A stretch of DNA of 64,000 nucleotides from Galeruca laticollis (lineage: Eukaryota > Arthropoda > Insecta > Coleoptera > Chrysomelidae): NCBI GenBank assembly GCA_963921935.1, contig OY998176.1, forward strand, positions 182,615,842 to 182,679,841, given 5' to 3'. The position numbers were made by a program, and so were the translations under genes. Shown here piece by piece: positions 1 to 11,769 of this stretch; the first letter of the stretch is position 1, and the number at the start of each line of letters is the position of its first letter. Below the pieces are notes generated by a model. It saw only the letters and a list, made by a program, of their open reading frames with translations, was not told where the DNA came from and did no database searches.

Positions 1-133
1 AAAAAAGTCTAGTAAACATCTTATAATAGAAGAACTATGATTTCATTTACTAATAAACTGGATATATTGAAATTTCTATGACTACTATAAATTGTCATAA
101 ATTTCAAAATATGTCAAATTGAAATTTTTTTAT

Positions 134-137
<4 letters not shown>

Positions 138-191
<54 letters not shown>
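138..191. repeat. (TA)n microsatellite
   Basis: Uninterrupted TA dinucleotide run of about 54 bp. The flanks are AT-rich and show no recognisable element. Confidence 0.97.
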
Positions 192-192
<1 letters not shown>

Positions 193-389
193 TTTAAATA
201 CAAAACAATAATTTTTTCCATTTAAATCGATTTTATAGATATTGTGAATAACCTCAATTAGTTGTAAGATTTTTTACTTTAAACTTATTTTTAAATATCT
301 ATAATGATATCCCCTGTAGATCTTTGAAAATAGTTAACCTATTTCCGCATAATAAAAGTTTGACCTAACTGGTATCGGCAACGAACTAC

Positions 390-393
<4 letters not shown>

Positions 394-459
<66 letters not shown>
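394..459. repeat. (TA)n microsatellite
   Basis: Uninterrupted TA run of about 66 bp. It ends directly at the first copy of the dispersed 'aacaagcaacaa' repeat, so it borders a rearranged repeat block. Confidence 0.97.
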
Positions 460-990
460 CAAGCAACAAGATATTAGTGGGTATTGCACGCAAATAGAAA
501 AAAGGGGGCTACTAAAAAGAGTGGTAACCGCAGACATGCATGTTTCTGGCTCATTAGCCGTCCTCAGTACGGTACAACCAAGAAAGGGTGTGAAACCTGG
601 GAGCAAAGGTGTTGAATGAAACATGAGAAAATATAACAGAATTCAACAGGATAGTCAAACGAAACATTTGTGTCAGTAATATTGGAAGATCTCGAATATT
701 CGAGACAACAACCAACATAGACACGGAGGCGCAGATAACACTCCCGTCTGAAACTTCCGACCCAGAATAAAGAAACAACAACAAGATGTGCGAATAGTGC
801 GTGACATATGAACAACAAGCAACAAAGATATTACTGGGTATTGCACGAAAATTGAAAAAGAGTGGTAACCGCAGACATGCATGTTTCTGGCTCATTGAAT
901 TCTGTTATATTTTCTCATGTTTCATTCAACACCTTTGCTCCCAGGTTTCACACCCTTACCCTTTCTTGGTTGTACTGTACTGAGGACGGC
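460..990. repeat. Rearranged direct and inverted repeat block
   Basis: Two direct copies of a segment of about 85 bp (about 460-553 and 811-897) begin 'aacaagcaacaa' and end 'tttctggctcatt'. The segment at about 560-645 (cctcagtac... to ...cagaattc) recurs inverted at about 895-990. The block is therefore a composite of one direct and one inverted duplication. Short ORFs here are shared between the copies and are not genes. I see no transposase or terminal repeat that names the family. Confidence 0.75.
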
Positions 991-1353
991 TACTAAAAAT
1001 TGGCAGTTAGTAAAGGCTGACAAGTTAAAAAATAAAACTTCAAATAGTGGTCTTTTTTGAAAAACACTCAAACACGTGGGGATAGCAGCGAAAAAAACTT
1101 TACAGGTTAGATATAAAGTGAATCAATTACTACGTTACCTAAGCATTCGAACAACATTGTCTCCATTTTCAAAGGTTGTATTGTTGATTTAAAATTAAAC
1201 TCACCATTTCACAAATTCCAGGAAAACTTTCATCCACTTAAGACAATTACAATTATTTGATTAGGGAAATTTGAGTCCTTACTTCCAATTTAGGTTTTGA
1301 AAAGAGAAATGTAAATATGAAGGTCTCAGCAAGTTTTTGTCAGACTGCATGAC

Positions 1354-1925
1354 AGTAGTTGTTAGTATCATAGCTGTTTAAATTTCGTTGACTGAATATT
1401 ATAAAAAAAATTGTTCATTTAAAATAAATGCTTATAATAACAATTCTACAAATGATTGGTTATGTAGATAACACACAGGACACAAACGGAACTTGCCCGC
1501 TTATTTCATGTAAAAGTTAGAAATGCGTCTCAGGAAGCAAACAGAAAAGTAGTTCCGCGAGTCTGGACATGCGAGGAAGATAAAGAGACAGCTGCCAATG
1601 CAATGAGTGATGAGGAAAACCGCACATAATTCTAGTCGAGTAGTTGTTAGTATCATAGCTGTTTAAATTTCGTTGACTGAATATTATAAAAAAAATTGTT
1701 CATTTAAAATAAATGCTTATAATAACAATTCTACAAATGATTGGTTATGTAGATAACACACAGGACACAAACGGAACTTGCCCGCTTATTTCATGTAAAA
1801 GTTAGAAATGCGTCTCAGGAAGCAAACAGAAAAGTAGTTCCGCGAGTCTGGACATGCGAGGAAGATAAAGAGACAGCTGCCAATGCAATGAGTGATGAGG
1901 AAAACCGCACATAATTCTAGTCGAG
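1354..1925. repeat. Tandem duplication, 2 x about 285 bp
   Basis: The segment starting 'agtagttgttagtatcatag' at 1354 repeats at 1639 with almost no differences; each copy ends 'ttctagtcgag'. Near identity implies a recent local duplication. The unit holds no convincing ORF. Confidence 0.9.
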
Positions 1926-2888
1926 AAGCAGCCCAATGTCCGATGTCGGCCATTCATCGATTTTTCGAATAATAAAAGAAATCCAAAGGCATCCCAGCTC
2001 AGAAACTCATGAAATACGTTTGTGATAGAAGTGCGTATTTTGTATTTTTGTGAACAAAAAATTATGGCAAATTTATATAACAAAGTGATTTTGTTTTCGA
2101 TTAATGAATTTTTACAATTCTCAGTCTCTAATGGTCTCTTTAGAGGATTTTATGGAGCACGCTCCCATTTATTTAATATTGAATTTATTCCATTTGGCTG
2201 ACGAACACTGTATAAACAGTATATTAAAATAATAAGCACAAGACCTTTTTCGAAAAAAAGGTATAAACATTTCATTTCTAATGAATTCCACATCTAAAAA
2301 AATTTCAATGAAATATCGAGAACGATTATGGACATTGGATGTAGGGAAAAAGTAATTTTGTCTTTAAAAAAACCCCTAATTATTTCGACGGATATTATCA
2401 AATAGGAAAGTTCTTTTTGAATGTTTCCATACCATAGATTCGGAGTAAATAACTAATAATATTCATTACGGAATTGCGATGGAAGAGAAACAAATCAGCG
2501 AAAGCTGCCAAAGTGATTCAAAAATATTAACAGAGAGCAGATCAAATGGACATCGTATCGGTAGATCGATTAGGGTTAGTATTCGACGAAGTAGCTATTG
2601 AAGAGAAAACGCACATACTAAAATATAGAATACAACAATTATTTTATCTCCGTACAACCATATTTAAATATCGATCAATAACAATAAAATTATTGATAGC
2701 GGAAACACCACACATCTGGTTATACATTTAATTTTGTTATTTAGTATAAGTCTCGATCAATTATAAATAGACAAAAATATTTTATAACAACGTTGTTTAT
2801 AGATAACGGGGATCAAAAAAGTATATTTCTTGGGTTATTATTTAAACTTTAAGCTACATGGTCATAAACGTAACATTATAATTTCCAG
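1926..2888. other. Region upstream of the cuticle-protein exon; nothing else recognised
   Basis: About 960 bp of AT-rich DNA. It should contain the 3' end of cuticle-protein intron 1, and perhaps the short ATG exon, but I could not find a convincing ATG exon followed by a GT donor in phase 0. The small ORF at 2546-2731 has no recognisable feature. Confidence 0.5.
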
Positions 2889-4214
2889 TTTCTTTTTGCT
2901 TTGTCTTGCCTCGCCTTCTCCAGAGCTGGATTTCTAGGAGGTGGGTATGAGGAAAGTTATGGCGGAAGTAGCGGTGGACTCGAGTTACACGGAGGATACG
3001 GAGGTGGTCATGATGATGGGGGACATGAAGATTATTATGTAAGTACTTGAATGAGACTTAATTTCAATGTTTCTACAAAAAAGATCTGTTCTATGGGTCG
3101 TCATTTAGGTAAGGAACCGAAATGCGAACAAATACAAGGTTTTTATGCTGGCTTACATACACTAATAAAATAACACTATTGAAAATGATTCCTCATCTTC
3201 AGTTAACTTAGATTCAAGGTATTGATATGATGAAAAAAGACGCGCCATTACAATATCCCGCTGGTACGTATACACGGCAATTTATATAGCATGTGTTAGA
3301 ATTCGTACATGTGTTATGTATTGAGATTAAGGACATTATTGGAATGGAACGCTTAAATGGAAGAAACTAATAATAACGAATTTAGTAATATAAACCCAGA
3401 AAAAAAATTATCTGTTGGATAAACAAATGTAAAATAAAGGCCGACAAAAATCTTCCGATCTAAAACTGTCCCGAAAAAGATGGATGCGACATTTATTTCA
3501 CAAGCCTGGTGTGTGGCAACGATTCCTCGGTGTGATTAAATAAATGTTACTGCCGATTGATATTCAGAATTTGTAGAAAGTCATCGCCGAGTCTACACAA
3601 ATCTGAATTGGAACGACATACTAAACTTCACCGTTCATAAGGCATTTGTAAAGCAATAAAAAATGGCATAGTTGGATTATCCTATTCAGTAACCAGATGA
3701 AGTAGCCTTTGCCAATAAAAACGATAAAAACAATATACTATTTCATACCAGACGTACATTCAATAGATAAACCTAGCATATAGTCAAGTTTGGTTTATAA
3801 TAATTATTGGTGTGAATATCGGATTTACTCGTATTAAGCTAGCAGACTGATATATTCTTAAATTTAAAATCAAATAAAATGATCATTTTAATGAAGGTTA
3901 GTAAAACTCTGCTAAATTGAGTGAATATTCATTATTATTAATAAAACGTACAATTTCTGTTGCAGGAACCCCCGCACTATAGATTCAATTACGCGGTACA
4001 TGATCCCCATACGGGAGACGAAAAACAACAATACGAAGAAAGGAATGGCGATGACGTTAAGGGTAGCTATTCCCTCAAAGAAGCAGATGGTACTACAAGA
4101 ATCGTTGAATATCAAGCTGATAAACATAATGGATTTAACGCTGTCGTGCACAAAGTTGGTCAACCTAAACCACAGTTTCAAAGTTACGGATCCATTGGAG
4201 AACATCATTATTGA
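2889..4214 (+). CDS. RR-2 cuticular protein, exons 2 and 3 (5' exon missing)
   Basis: Two exons join in phase 0. Exon 2 (2889-3038) follows a 'ttccag' acceptor and ends at a GTAAGT donor. Exon 3 (3966-4214) follows 'ctgttgcag' and ends in TGA. Exon 2 encodes the end of a signal peptide (FLFALSCLAFSRA), then a Gly/Tyr/His-rich segment. Exon 3 encodes an extended Rebers-Riddiford RR-2 chitin-binding domain with the hallmark blocks EERNGDDVKGSYSL and VEYQADKHNGFNAVV. RR-2 proteins are secreted and bind chitin in hard cuticle. The initiator exon, normally a few codons, lies upstream and was not identified; long first introns are common in this family. The visible part is 132 codons. Nothing suggests a pseudogene. 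Confidence 0.92.
3039..3965 (+). other. Intron of the cuticular protein gene
   Basis: A 927-bp GT-AG intron between the signal-peptide/low-complexity exon and the RR-2 exon. I see no element in it. Confidence 0.85.
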
Positions 4215-6050
4215 ATGACAAGATACGTATATTAACAGTCGTAATTTACAAACCAGATTTTACAAATATTTTATGCAATTAATGAAATTATTTGTACGAA
4301 GCTAGTCTAGCATTTAGTGTTGGGAATATTATAATATGAAATCCTTAATTTTATTTTAAATTTGTGAAATATTACCTTTCGCCAAATGCTACTCTAGTAT
4401 AATATGTAACATTACGTGTTGAAAGCAAATTATTATGACTCACTTTAGTATGAATTTGTAAAATATTAGTCAACGTTAGTGCTAAAAAAGTGTAATTATT
4501 AGGAATGCGAATAGGAGTTTTTGCACAATTTTACGTCCTTCTCTAGCAATATATGAAATAATTACTACTCATATGGTTAGAAGACATAAAATGCCACTGC
4601 AATATAGTTTATCATAATAACTGAAATGTATCATACTTATTTTTATCTGTGGTCATAATAACCAACCTGTTCTAGTTTGTATAGATAAAAAATCAACCTA
4701 TTATAATAGCGGAGTAATTAAAACGATTATCATGAAAGGACGAGGATTGGTCCATCAGTTCTTCCTAATGCTCTATGTACAGGTTCACTCACAGGTCACG
4801 AGATAAGTGAGCAACAGTAAAGTACAATAGTTCCACAATAATTTAGACTGAGGTTTCCTCTGACATTTGGAAGTCTACTTCACTGGGTGATACCGCTTAA
4901 ATTACTTTCAGTCTTAAGATTATTAGTGTACATAGATTTGTCCGTTTGAGTGAAATATTGTCCGCTCAAGATCTCTATATGATGCTTCAAACTTGAATGT
5001 GGATACTACTTCTCTGTTTGTTGGCATGGAATAGAAGTATAGTCATATACAGAAGTAACTCTACTGAAGGTATGGGACAGACAGCAGAGAAATGATATAC
5101 ATGAAAAACTGGAAACTTGTAGGATCAGAGAGATGATGAAGACAATCTTGATAACAACACCACAGGGTTGTCGGCTGAGTAAAGCATAAAGAGGTGTAGA
5201 GTAAATTCAGTTCTATGATAATATAATAATACACACGAAACGATTTTATTTACATTGTGAACAACTGATTATAAGTTAATGCCAGATGTATATCACTGTT
5301 CATTATCAACTGTAGATGAAGGAACTGATAACATAGGCACGATATTTGTTGATCATATAATTAGCTGAGATAGAACATACAATATCTGGTGTAGCTAGTT
5401 ACTAGCATTACCTTCTGATAACATATCCGATTGATTGAGGTTCATCCCAGTTCAGTCGACGTTTTTCAACCAGGCATGTTGCCTACTTCCATGCCTACAG
5501 TCTCAAACGCTTAAAAAATATTAGCCGTTTCGAAATATACCACCCCAGTAGGAGTTTACCTTTGCTTACAGATACATATGGAATGTAGGTGACATATAAT
5601 TGACAAATTTTTCCAAAAAATAGTATTCATATAAAAAATTTATTGAAAAAATTTCATGTATACACTTGATTATCTGTAAATTATACACTGCAATTGTCCA
5701 ACTTTAAGTAGATTTCTGACCCGTGTTGACTATTCTAATACGATTATGAATAATATTTTAACCATTGTAATAGTTCAATAATGGAGTTTCAATAAGGAAT
5801 TTTGTAAACTGAATTGACTAAATAATCTGGTATATAAATATTTCTAAATAAAAGGAAATAATACATTGAATTAAACAATACATGTGTATGAGAGTAATTT
5901 TATTCCTAAGAATCATATAGATGTGTAATGTAAGGATGTTTTTGTATATTTCTTGTATAATAAAGAACTAAATCAAATTTGTACATTTATTTTAATTTGC
6001 AACTGCTTCTTTCTCCAAAAGAATGCTCGTTTAAATATAAGCAAACCATT
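4215..6050. other. Intergenic stretch with no recognised gene
   Basis: About 1.8 kb downstream of the cuticle gene. I found no protein-like reading frame, RNA gene or terminal repeat. It may hold the cuticle gene 3' UTR in its first few hundred bases. Confidence 0.55.
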
Positions 6051-6054
6051 ATCA

Positions 6055-6240
6055 GTAGTAATATCACAAGAGAGTGAGAATAAATTGAAAATAATTCGAC
6101 GGATTTTAGAAAACTTGTTACCAGACAATAGACACGAGAGCCAGAAGGGCTCGAGTGGCTATTGCCCAATGGCAACAAGTTTGAGAAAATGCCTGGAGAA
6201 TTATTATCTAATTTATCGAACTCTTGTGTGGTATTCGATA
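6055..6240. repeat. Imperfect inverted repeat, MITE-like
   Basis: The core arms 'aaacttgttaccagacaata' (about 6111) and 'ggcaacaagttt' with flanking complement (to about 6184) pair around the centre near 6148. Weaker complementarity continues outward to about 6055 and 6240. The overlapping 138-codon ORF (5953-6369) runs through both arms and is not protein-like. Confidence 0.6.
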
Positions 6241-6369
6241 GATTATTTTTTGACGTTACAATCAAAATCATTTTTAAGATTTCATATTTTTATTTCAACA
6301 AATTTATATCATTCGACTCAATATAAACAGAATGAGTTATTGAAATTAGGATGCATTGAAGTTTTGTGA

Positions 6370-6781
6370 TATTACTACTGATTATATTATTTATATCATC
6401 GACTGATGATTCACTAAAACGTTTGGGATTCATTATACGAATTTCTTGAAAATTTATGACAGACGCGTCAAATCAAGAAAATCCGTTGTCATGTGGTAGC
6501 CATTCAATAAATACAATGAATTATTCTCGCTGGAATAATTTAAGTAGATTATTCCCACTATAATAATGTTTTGATTGGCTAGAACGTATATGAATTACTG
6601 AAATTGAAAATTTCTATTGGTTTCGAGAAACGTCAAAAAATAATTTATTTAATTGCACAGGTATAGCAGACATACCTTTATGAAAGCAGGAAGGCTGAGA
6701 TGGGTGGAAAGGATAGAAGTGCGAAAAAAGTACACTATTGGCAAAAAACGAGAGAGCATGCCAATTTTTCAATTCTTAGAA

Positions 6782-6783
<2 letters not shown>
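6370..6783. other. AT-rich stretch, nothing recognised
   Basis: No coding signal or terminal repeat found. It leads into a cluster of TA microsatellites. Confidence 0.5.
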
Positions 6784-6832
<49 letters not shown>

Positions 6833-6932
6833 CATATGGCCACAAATTCGTGGTACACAATTTTCTGTTTCGTCTTCAATTTCGACTCTTCAGTTGCAGA
6901 AAGTACTGCAAGACAGATTTTGGATTTTGTTT

Positions 6933-6963
<31 letters not shown>

Positions 6964-7071
6964 ATATATATATATAAAGGAAGTAGTTTTTCTTTTTTCG
7001 ACCGGGAAATATTTAGCAGATAAGAAAAACAGTTTTTATTTCTTATGACCGCAAACCTGATATCTTCGCTG

Positions 7072-7111
<40 letters not shown>
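6784..7111. repeat. Cluster of three (TA)n tracts
   Basis: TA runs lie at 6784-6829, 6934-6976 (with one interruption) and 7074-7111, separated by about 100 bp of unique sequence. They create poly Ile-Tyr pseudo-ORFs in several frames, which are not genes. Confidence 0.95.
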
Positions 7112-7113
<2 letters not shown>

Positions 7114-7400
7114 GGAAAGGTTTCCGCGGTTCGAATTATGAACAAATGAACTAGGATCACGGGTTGAACCGCGTTGGAAATTTGAAATTTCTCGTCGTTT
7201 CGGCTTCCACTTTGAAGCCATTATCAAGAGGGGGGGCAAGTTATTCGTTCATTAATCTAGGAAGTGATCCGATTCCGCAGTCTCAATCTGCCTACTCTAC
7301 GCAACGAATCACCCCCTTCGGCTAATTCCAAGGCCTCAATCTGCATACTGCTTGGAATTTCACCGAAAAAGGACATAACAATAAAATAAATAAATTGAAT
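7112..7400 (-). mobile_element. Penelope-like terminal remnant (tentative)
   Basis: Read on the minus strand, the segment near 7185-7225 has the 'cttgataatggcttcaaa' + 'gccgaaacgacg' signature seen near ends of Penelope-like retroelements. A related motif stands at about 48568, downstream of a Penelope GIY-YIG domain in this same window. No reverse transcriptase remains here, so the assignment rests on the short motif alone. Confidence 0.4.
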
Positions 7401-8090
7401 AATAATGAAAATTGCTTACCAGTTAAATCACCGTAGAATACTAACACTAACACTCACTACTGGCGCCAGTAGTGAGTGTTCAATATATAGTGAAAGTAAT
7501 ACATGTCGTGTTAAATAATGTCTTTTAAAATATTATTCGGTCCCAAACAATATAAATTCTGTGCGTAGAACAAATAAAACGATTCGTAATACGTGGAGTG
7601 TAATGATCCTGAAATTCTCAGTTGTACTTAAGAGTTTGATCAAGGTTCCAGTCCCGAATGCATGCAATTATTAATTATTAAAAATAATGGATTATTTCAT
7701 AAAAAATAACACGCCTTTTATACTAGAAATGATAAACACATCAAAGATATAATGATCTATAAATTTTGAATTGAATTGAAGAAAATTCAAGAATACTTAC
7801 GGAAGGATTGCACAATTATCAAGAGCTATATATCGGTGTACGTTAGGATCGTGATTAACTTATGACATTTCGGGAAATTCATTGGCAATTATCGGAATAT
7901 TTAGGGGTACAATTTGATTATTGTATATAATTTTAATTTTGTATTCTTATAGATAAGATATTTTATTTTGTAAAAAAAAATAGGGATTGTTTGATAATTT
8001 GTAGGTTTGACACACAAACACAGATTTCAATTTAACATACTGAATAGGTTATTTGTTAATTATTTTGAATGTTTTTATATGAAAATAAAA
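7401..8090. other. AT-rich stretch, nothing recognised
   Basis: Contains a short perfect palindrome near 7451-7480 (cactcactactggcgcc and its complement) but no gene or named element. Confidence 0.5.
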
Positions 8091-8099
8091 TTACTTAAT

Positions 8100-8391
8100 T
8101 AAATAGGAAGATTTTAATTTGTGACAGTGACATGTCTTGATTATTGGTGACAGATATTTAATTGACATATATTAGAAATGTGTCATTAAATATCGTTTAC
8201 GATTAAACGTATACAGTCACAGCTAGAAACTGGGTAACGGAATAATAATAATAACATTTTTAATTTATATGATACCTACTTAAATTGTATAGGAATATTT
8301 CATAATTAGCTGAACTCACCTGAGATAAGAGATTATTAATAGCCGGAAAATATTTTGATAAAATAATAGAACCAAAATAATAAATTTTTTA

Positions 8392-8457
<66 letters not shown>
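8100..8457. repeat. Diverged repeat ending in (TA)n, copy 1
   Basis: The segment with 'gtgacagatatt', 'gctgaactcacc' and 'taatagccgg' runs into a 60-bp TA tract (8398-8457). A diverged relative with the same order of motifs and its own terminal TA tract is at about 9085-9442, so the microsatellite appears to be part of the repeated unit. Confidence 0.55.
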
Positions 8458-8463
<6 letters not shown>

Positions 8464-8489
8464 CAAGTAATCACGGCAGAACTATTAAC

Positions 8490-8720
8490 AAATAAAATTG
8501 AAAATATCACGGGGATTGCAGCCTAAATAATATTAAATATTCTTGCTATACAAAACCGAGCGCTTTCGAAAGACTATTTCTTTCTTTTTCAAGGTTAGGT
8601 TAGGTTATTCTAATATGCAACCTTGAAAAAGAAAGAAATAGTCTTTCGAAAGCGCTCGGTTTTGTATAGCAAGAATATTTAATATTATTTAGGCTGCAAT
8701 CCCCGTGATATTTTCAATTT

Positions 8721-8725
<5 letters not shown>
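8490..8725. repeat. Perfect long palindrome with TTAGG-like loop
   Basis: Arms 8490-8596 and 8619-8725 are reverse complements over 107 bp with no mismatch that I could find. They surround a 22-bp loop that contains 'aggttaggtta', which continues the arm's own 'aaggtt' into two to three TTAGG units. The palindrome lies between two TA tracts (8398-8457 and 8726-8772). No ORF is present. It is a fold-back (MITE-like) element or a snapback duplication. Confidence 0.92.

Positions 8726-8772
<47 letters not shown>
8726..8772. repeat. (TA)n microsatellite
   Basis: About 47 bp of TA directly abutting the right arm of the palindrome. Confidence 0.95.
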
Positions 8773-8775
<3 letters not shown>

Positions 8776-9084
8776 TACAGTTCCTTTATTTGAAAAAATC
8801 ATTTATTTATTTATGTTGTAACACTTTCGGTATACCCATTATTGTATACGATATTCAACATTTTTTTATTTACCCAGTATATGTCAAATTTGGCATGATC
8901 TAGTTTCAGATGACAATTACACAGGGTGTATTGAATAATAGAAAAGTCATGTCATGAAATATTCCAAATTAAGAGCAGATGTCACCGTAGACATCTCATT
9001 ATAATAAGAGAATACAAATTTCATTTTAGATAGAAATTATATAAAGTAAACAAGACAGATCAGAAAACAAAATTCATTTTTTTT

Positions 9085-9382
9085 AAAAAGAAGAAAGACG
9101 TAACAATATAATGTTTTTGTTTATTAGTAGTGACAGATATATTATTAAATATATTAAATATCAGAACGTAATAAAATAGCCTGAATAATTGATTGTATAT
9201 AGTTACATGATACAACTGCGTAAATAATCTAAAAAAATAAAAATTAACATTTAATTTTGAACGATACTTAAAAATTATATAAATTATTTGGATGAATAAC
9301 TGAACTTACCCTGCGAAAAGAGCATAATAATAATTCATCATTAAATAAATTCATCTTTAAATAAAGATATTATTGCTAGCGG

Positions 9383-9442
<60 letters not shown>
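9085..9442. repeat. Diverged repeat ending in (TA)n, copy 2
   Basis: Relative of 8100-8457: shared 'gtgacagatat', 'actgaactta' and 'attgctagcggg' motifs in the same order, followed by a 58-bp TA run (9385-9442). Confidence 0.55.
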
Positions 9443-9445
<3 letters not shown>

Positions 9446-9985
9446 GCGTGGTATTAGCCAGGAAAGTAGTTGTTTTGCTCTTCGAAGAATGGTCAGGCTA
9501 ATATGTCGAAATTTTTGAAATTTTGATTGAAAGGGAGGTGCAGTAGAAAACCGAAATTCATTTTTCATATAGACACACCTCGTATTTTATGAAATTTTAA
9601 TTCATTTTATTTCATACGATTTATACGGTCAATAATATCTGAGGTGGTGGTTCGTAATTGAAAATGAAGATGGCGCCAGCTGACTACTTCTCGCAAGTGT
9701 GTGACCACACGAGCCATATAGGTGTTGTCGGAGGACGGAATCTTCAGTACAGATTAGAGACTTTGAACTACAAGGCATTACGGCACTCTTGAAGAGACCC
9801 AAGAAGGTCGAAACCGGTCAGTGTACTATGCTCTTCTCCTTTCGTTTGCGAATCACCACAGATGTCTGTATCGACAAAGGGGTCGATCGACGTCACGTTC
9901 TTCGAAGGGTATGTAATTCAATATTCTGAGCAGTATTAGCCAGGAAAGTAGTTGTTTTTTTCTTCGAAGAACGGTCAGGCTATTC
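9443..9985 (-). repeat. 478-bp repeat family, one monomer plus the start of a second
   Basis: Reverse-orientation copy of the unit that forms a tandem array at 58850-60270. It begins right after a TA tract with 'gcgtggtattagccagg' and shows the same 'gtgtgtgaccacacga'-type and 'gaagaggtcgaaac'-type blocks in diverged form. The starting motif returns at about 9930-9985, marking the next monomer. It carries no intact ORF, and its class is unknown to me. Confidence 0.8.
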
Positions 9986-10099
9986 CTATTTAGATATTCC
10001 AGCTGAACCTACATTCTACCAATCTACATTTAATATCTCAAATTCCCGAGCCAACGTTTGCTTTTCTGCTTTTGATGGAAATAAATCCATCGCTCTTTA

Positions 10100-11335
10100 C
10101 GAACTGCTTGGCAACTTTTAAAAACCATGCAGGATTTTCATAGATGGTTCGAAGTCAAAGTTAGGAGTTTGTTGTGCTGTATACATACAGTAGTATCAAG
10201 AACCTAAGTTAAACCAGCATTGTTTCATATATTCCGCAGATCTGTTAGCAAAATACCAAGCCCTAGAATGGGCTGTTAAAAGACAAATTTCTGGTCAGCA
10301 AATTGTAAGTATGCCCGATTCAAAGTCTGCGTTATCTGCTTTAAAAAAAACTCACATAATCAGCTTCACAAGATTGGTCCTATTGTAAGAATTCTAGAAA
10401 ATCAATGAAAATTACATACAAAAAATATTTACGATTGTTTCATTTGGGTAACGGGACACGTTGGCATTTTTGGTAACATTAAAGCAGAAGGAAGCGATGA
10501 ATGGAATGAAACATATGCTATATTGAAACTAGCGAAAATTATAGTGCTATTTTTTATGTTAAAGAAAACAAACCTACCTTCACCAGTAAAATAAAACCGC
10601 TAACGAAATATATACTAATTCTACACCTCACAGCAAGTTCAAAACCAAATTCAAAAGATATTGGATGCGGATATTATTAAGCCCACTCTCCGTAGGCAGT
10701 GGCATATCTGGGATATCTAAAATCAAACCCAGGTAAGATCAAGTGAAGTTAAACAAATAATTATAAATAATCACGAAGGTAAAACTAAGCATACAAGATT
10801 AAATGAAAAAAATTAATGGAAAGTTTTGTAGTATTGGCCCAATCAAAGGGTATCCATACCAACTTTTATAAACGAATGCGAAATATCCCAATAACAAAAT
10901 TCGAACGGAAACCTACAAAACCATTTTTCAATGTCACTACTACGGATACCAAGCCGCTTCAAATTTCCCATTTAGATATCTTAACTTCATAATTTTAACA
11001 ATTTTCTGTTATGGAGTATGGTCTGCGTTATCAACTAAATCTAGTGGAGGAATAGAAGTAGCTACTAATCTAATAAAATATTTCTCAAACCACTGTATAC
11101 CAGGGAAAACGATTTTAGGAAATGAAACTAAATTGAAAGAATATGTTTCAAAAGTTATTAGAAACTCATAAAATCAAGATACGTTCAAGTTAACAGAATC
11201 AATATAAAAACTCTACCATTATTGAACAAGACTTTTGAATAACCCAAACGGATTTAAAAATTATAAGCCCATTGATCACGAAATTATACATGCATTATTA
11301 GCCTATAATTATCGGAAATTTAAAGGAATCTTTCC
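10100..11335 (+). pseudogene. Scrambled dead Ty3/gypsy-type pol remnants
   Basis: With many stops and frameshifts, three pol-like pieces can be read. About 10140-10490 resembles an RNase H domain (IDGSKSKLGVCC, AKYQALEWAVKRQ, DSKSALSALKK). About 10630-10730 resembles the start of a gypsy reverse transcriptase (VQNQIQKILDADIIKPT). About 10740-11330 resembles an integrase (YWPNQRVSIPTFINECEI, then a core-like stretch). The order RNase H, RT start, integrase is not the normal pol order, so this is a rearranged composite or two overlapping dead copies. Confidence 0.6.
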
Positions 11336-11377
11336 CTCACATATTAAAAATCCCATATGAAGCGGGACTTTTTCGGC

Positions 11378-11500
11378 GAAAATTGCGTGGTAGAATCCGA
11401 AAATTTCCCGCTAGCTATCGAAAATTGCGTGGTAGAATTCGAAAATTTCCCGCTAGCTATCGATAATTTCTCGCTAGCTATCGAAAATTTCCTTGCAGGT
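11378..11500. repeat. Short tandem repeat with ctagctatcg core
   Basis: A unit of about 42 bp ('gaaaattgcgtggtagaat' followed by 'tttcccgctagctatc') occurs twice, with two further partial copies of the 'cgctagctatcgaaaat' half. Probably local slippage at a transposon edge. Confidence 0.8.
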
Positions 11501-11570
11501 CCGTAACTACAGTAACGAGTGATAAAATTGCGCATTTGTCATTTTGACATATGCCAAATTTTAAAATTCG

Positions 11571-11768
11571 TTGATATGTCGCGATTTGGTTGAGGAAAAT
11601 ACGTTGATAAAAATTACTGGTTATTCAAATCCGAGGTCCATAAAGCCATATCTACAACTGGACGAGGAACACCATTTAAAAATAGTAGAAAAAATTAGAG
11701 ACAATGATAGAGCTAATCTTAATACAGAAACTAATATAGCTAATGTGCCTACAATAAGTTCTTTGTGA
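11571..11768 (+). pseudogene. Possible tyrosine-recombinase C-terminus
   Basis: A 65-codon frame reads ITGYSNPRSIKPYLQLDEE then HHLKIVEKIRDN. The 'TG(H/Y)xxxxSIxxY' arrangement resembles the end of tyrosine recombinases, where a TGH motif is followed by the catalytic Tyr. Here the His is replaced by Tyr. No upstream catalytic Arg region is visible. The assignment is tentative. Confidence 0.35.
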
Positions 11769-11769
11769 G

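Noticed and set aside
334..624. ORFs with poly Ile-Tyr stretches (also near 6653-7239, 8316-8510, 9341-9568)
   Set aside because: They are translations of TA microsatellites and have no other support.
1317..1360. Possible ATG exon for the cuticle gene (atgaaggtctcagc)
   Set aside because: The GTCTCA that follows is a poor donor and sits beside a recent duplication; the link could not be supported.
5953..6369. 138-codon ORF
   Set aside because: It runs through both arms of an imperfect inverted repeat and shows no domain or signal.
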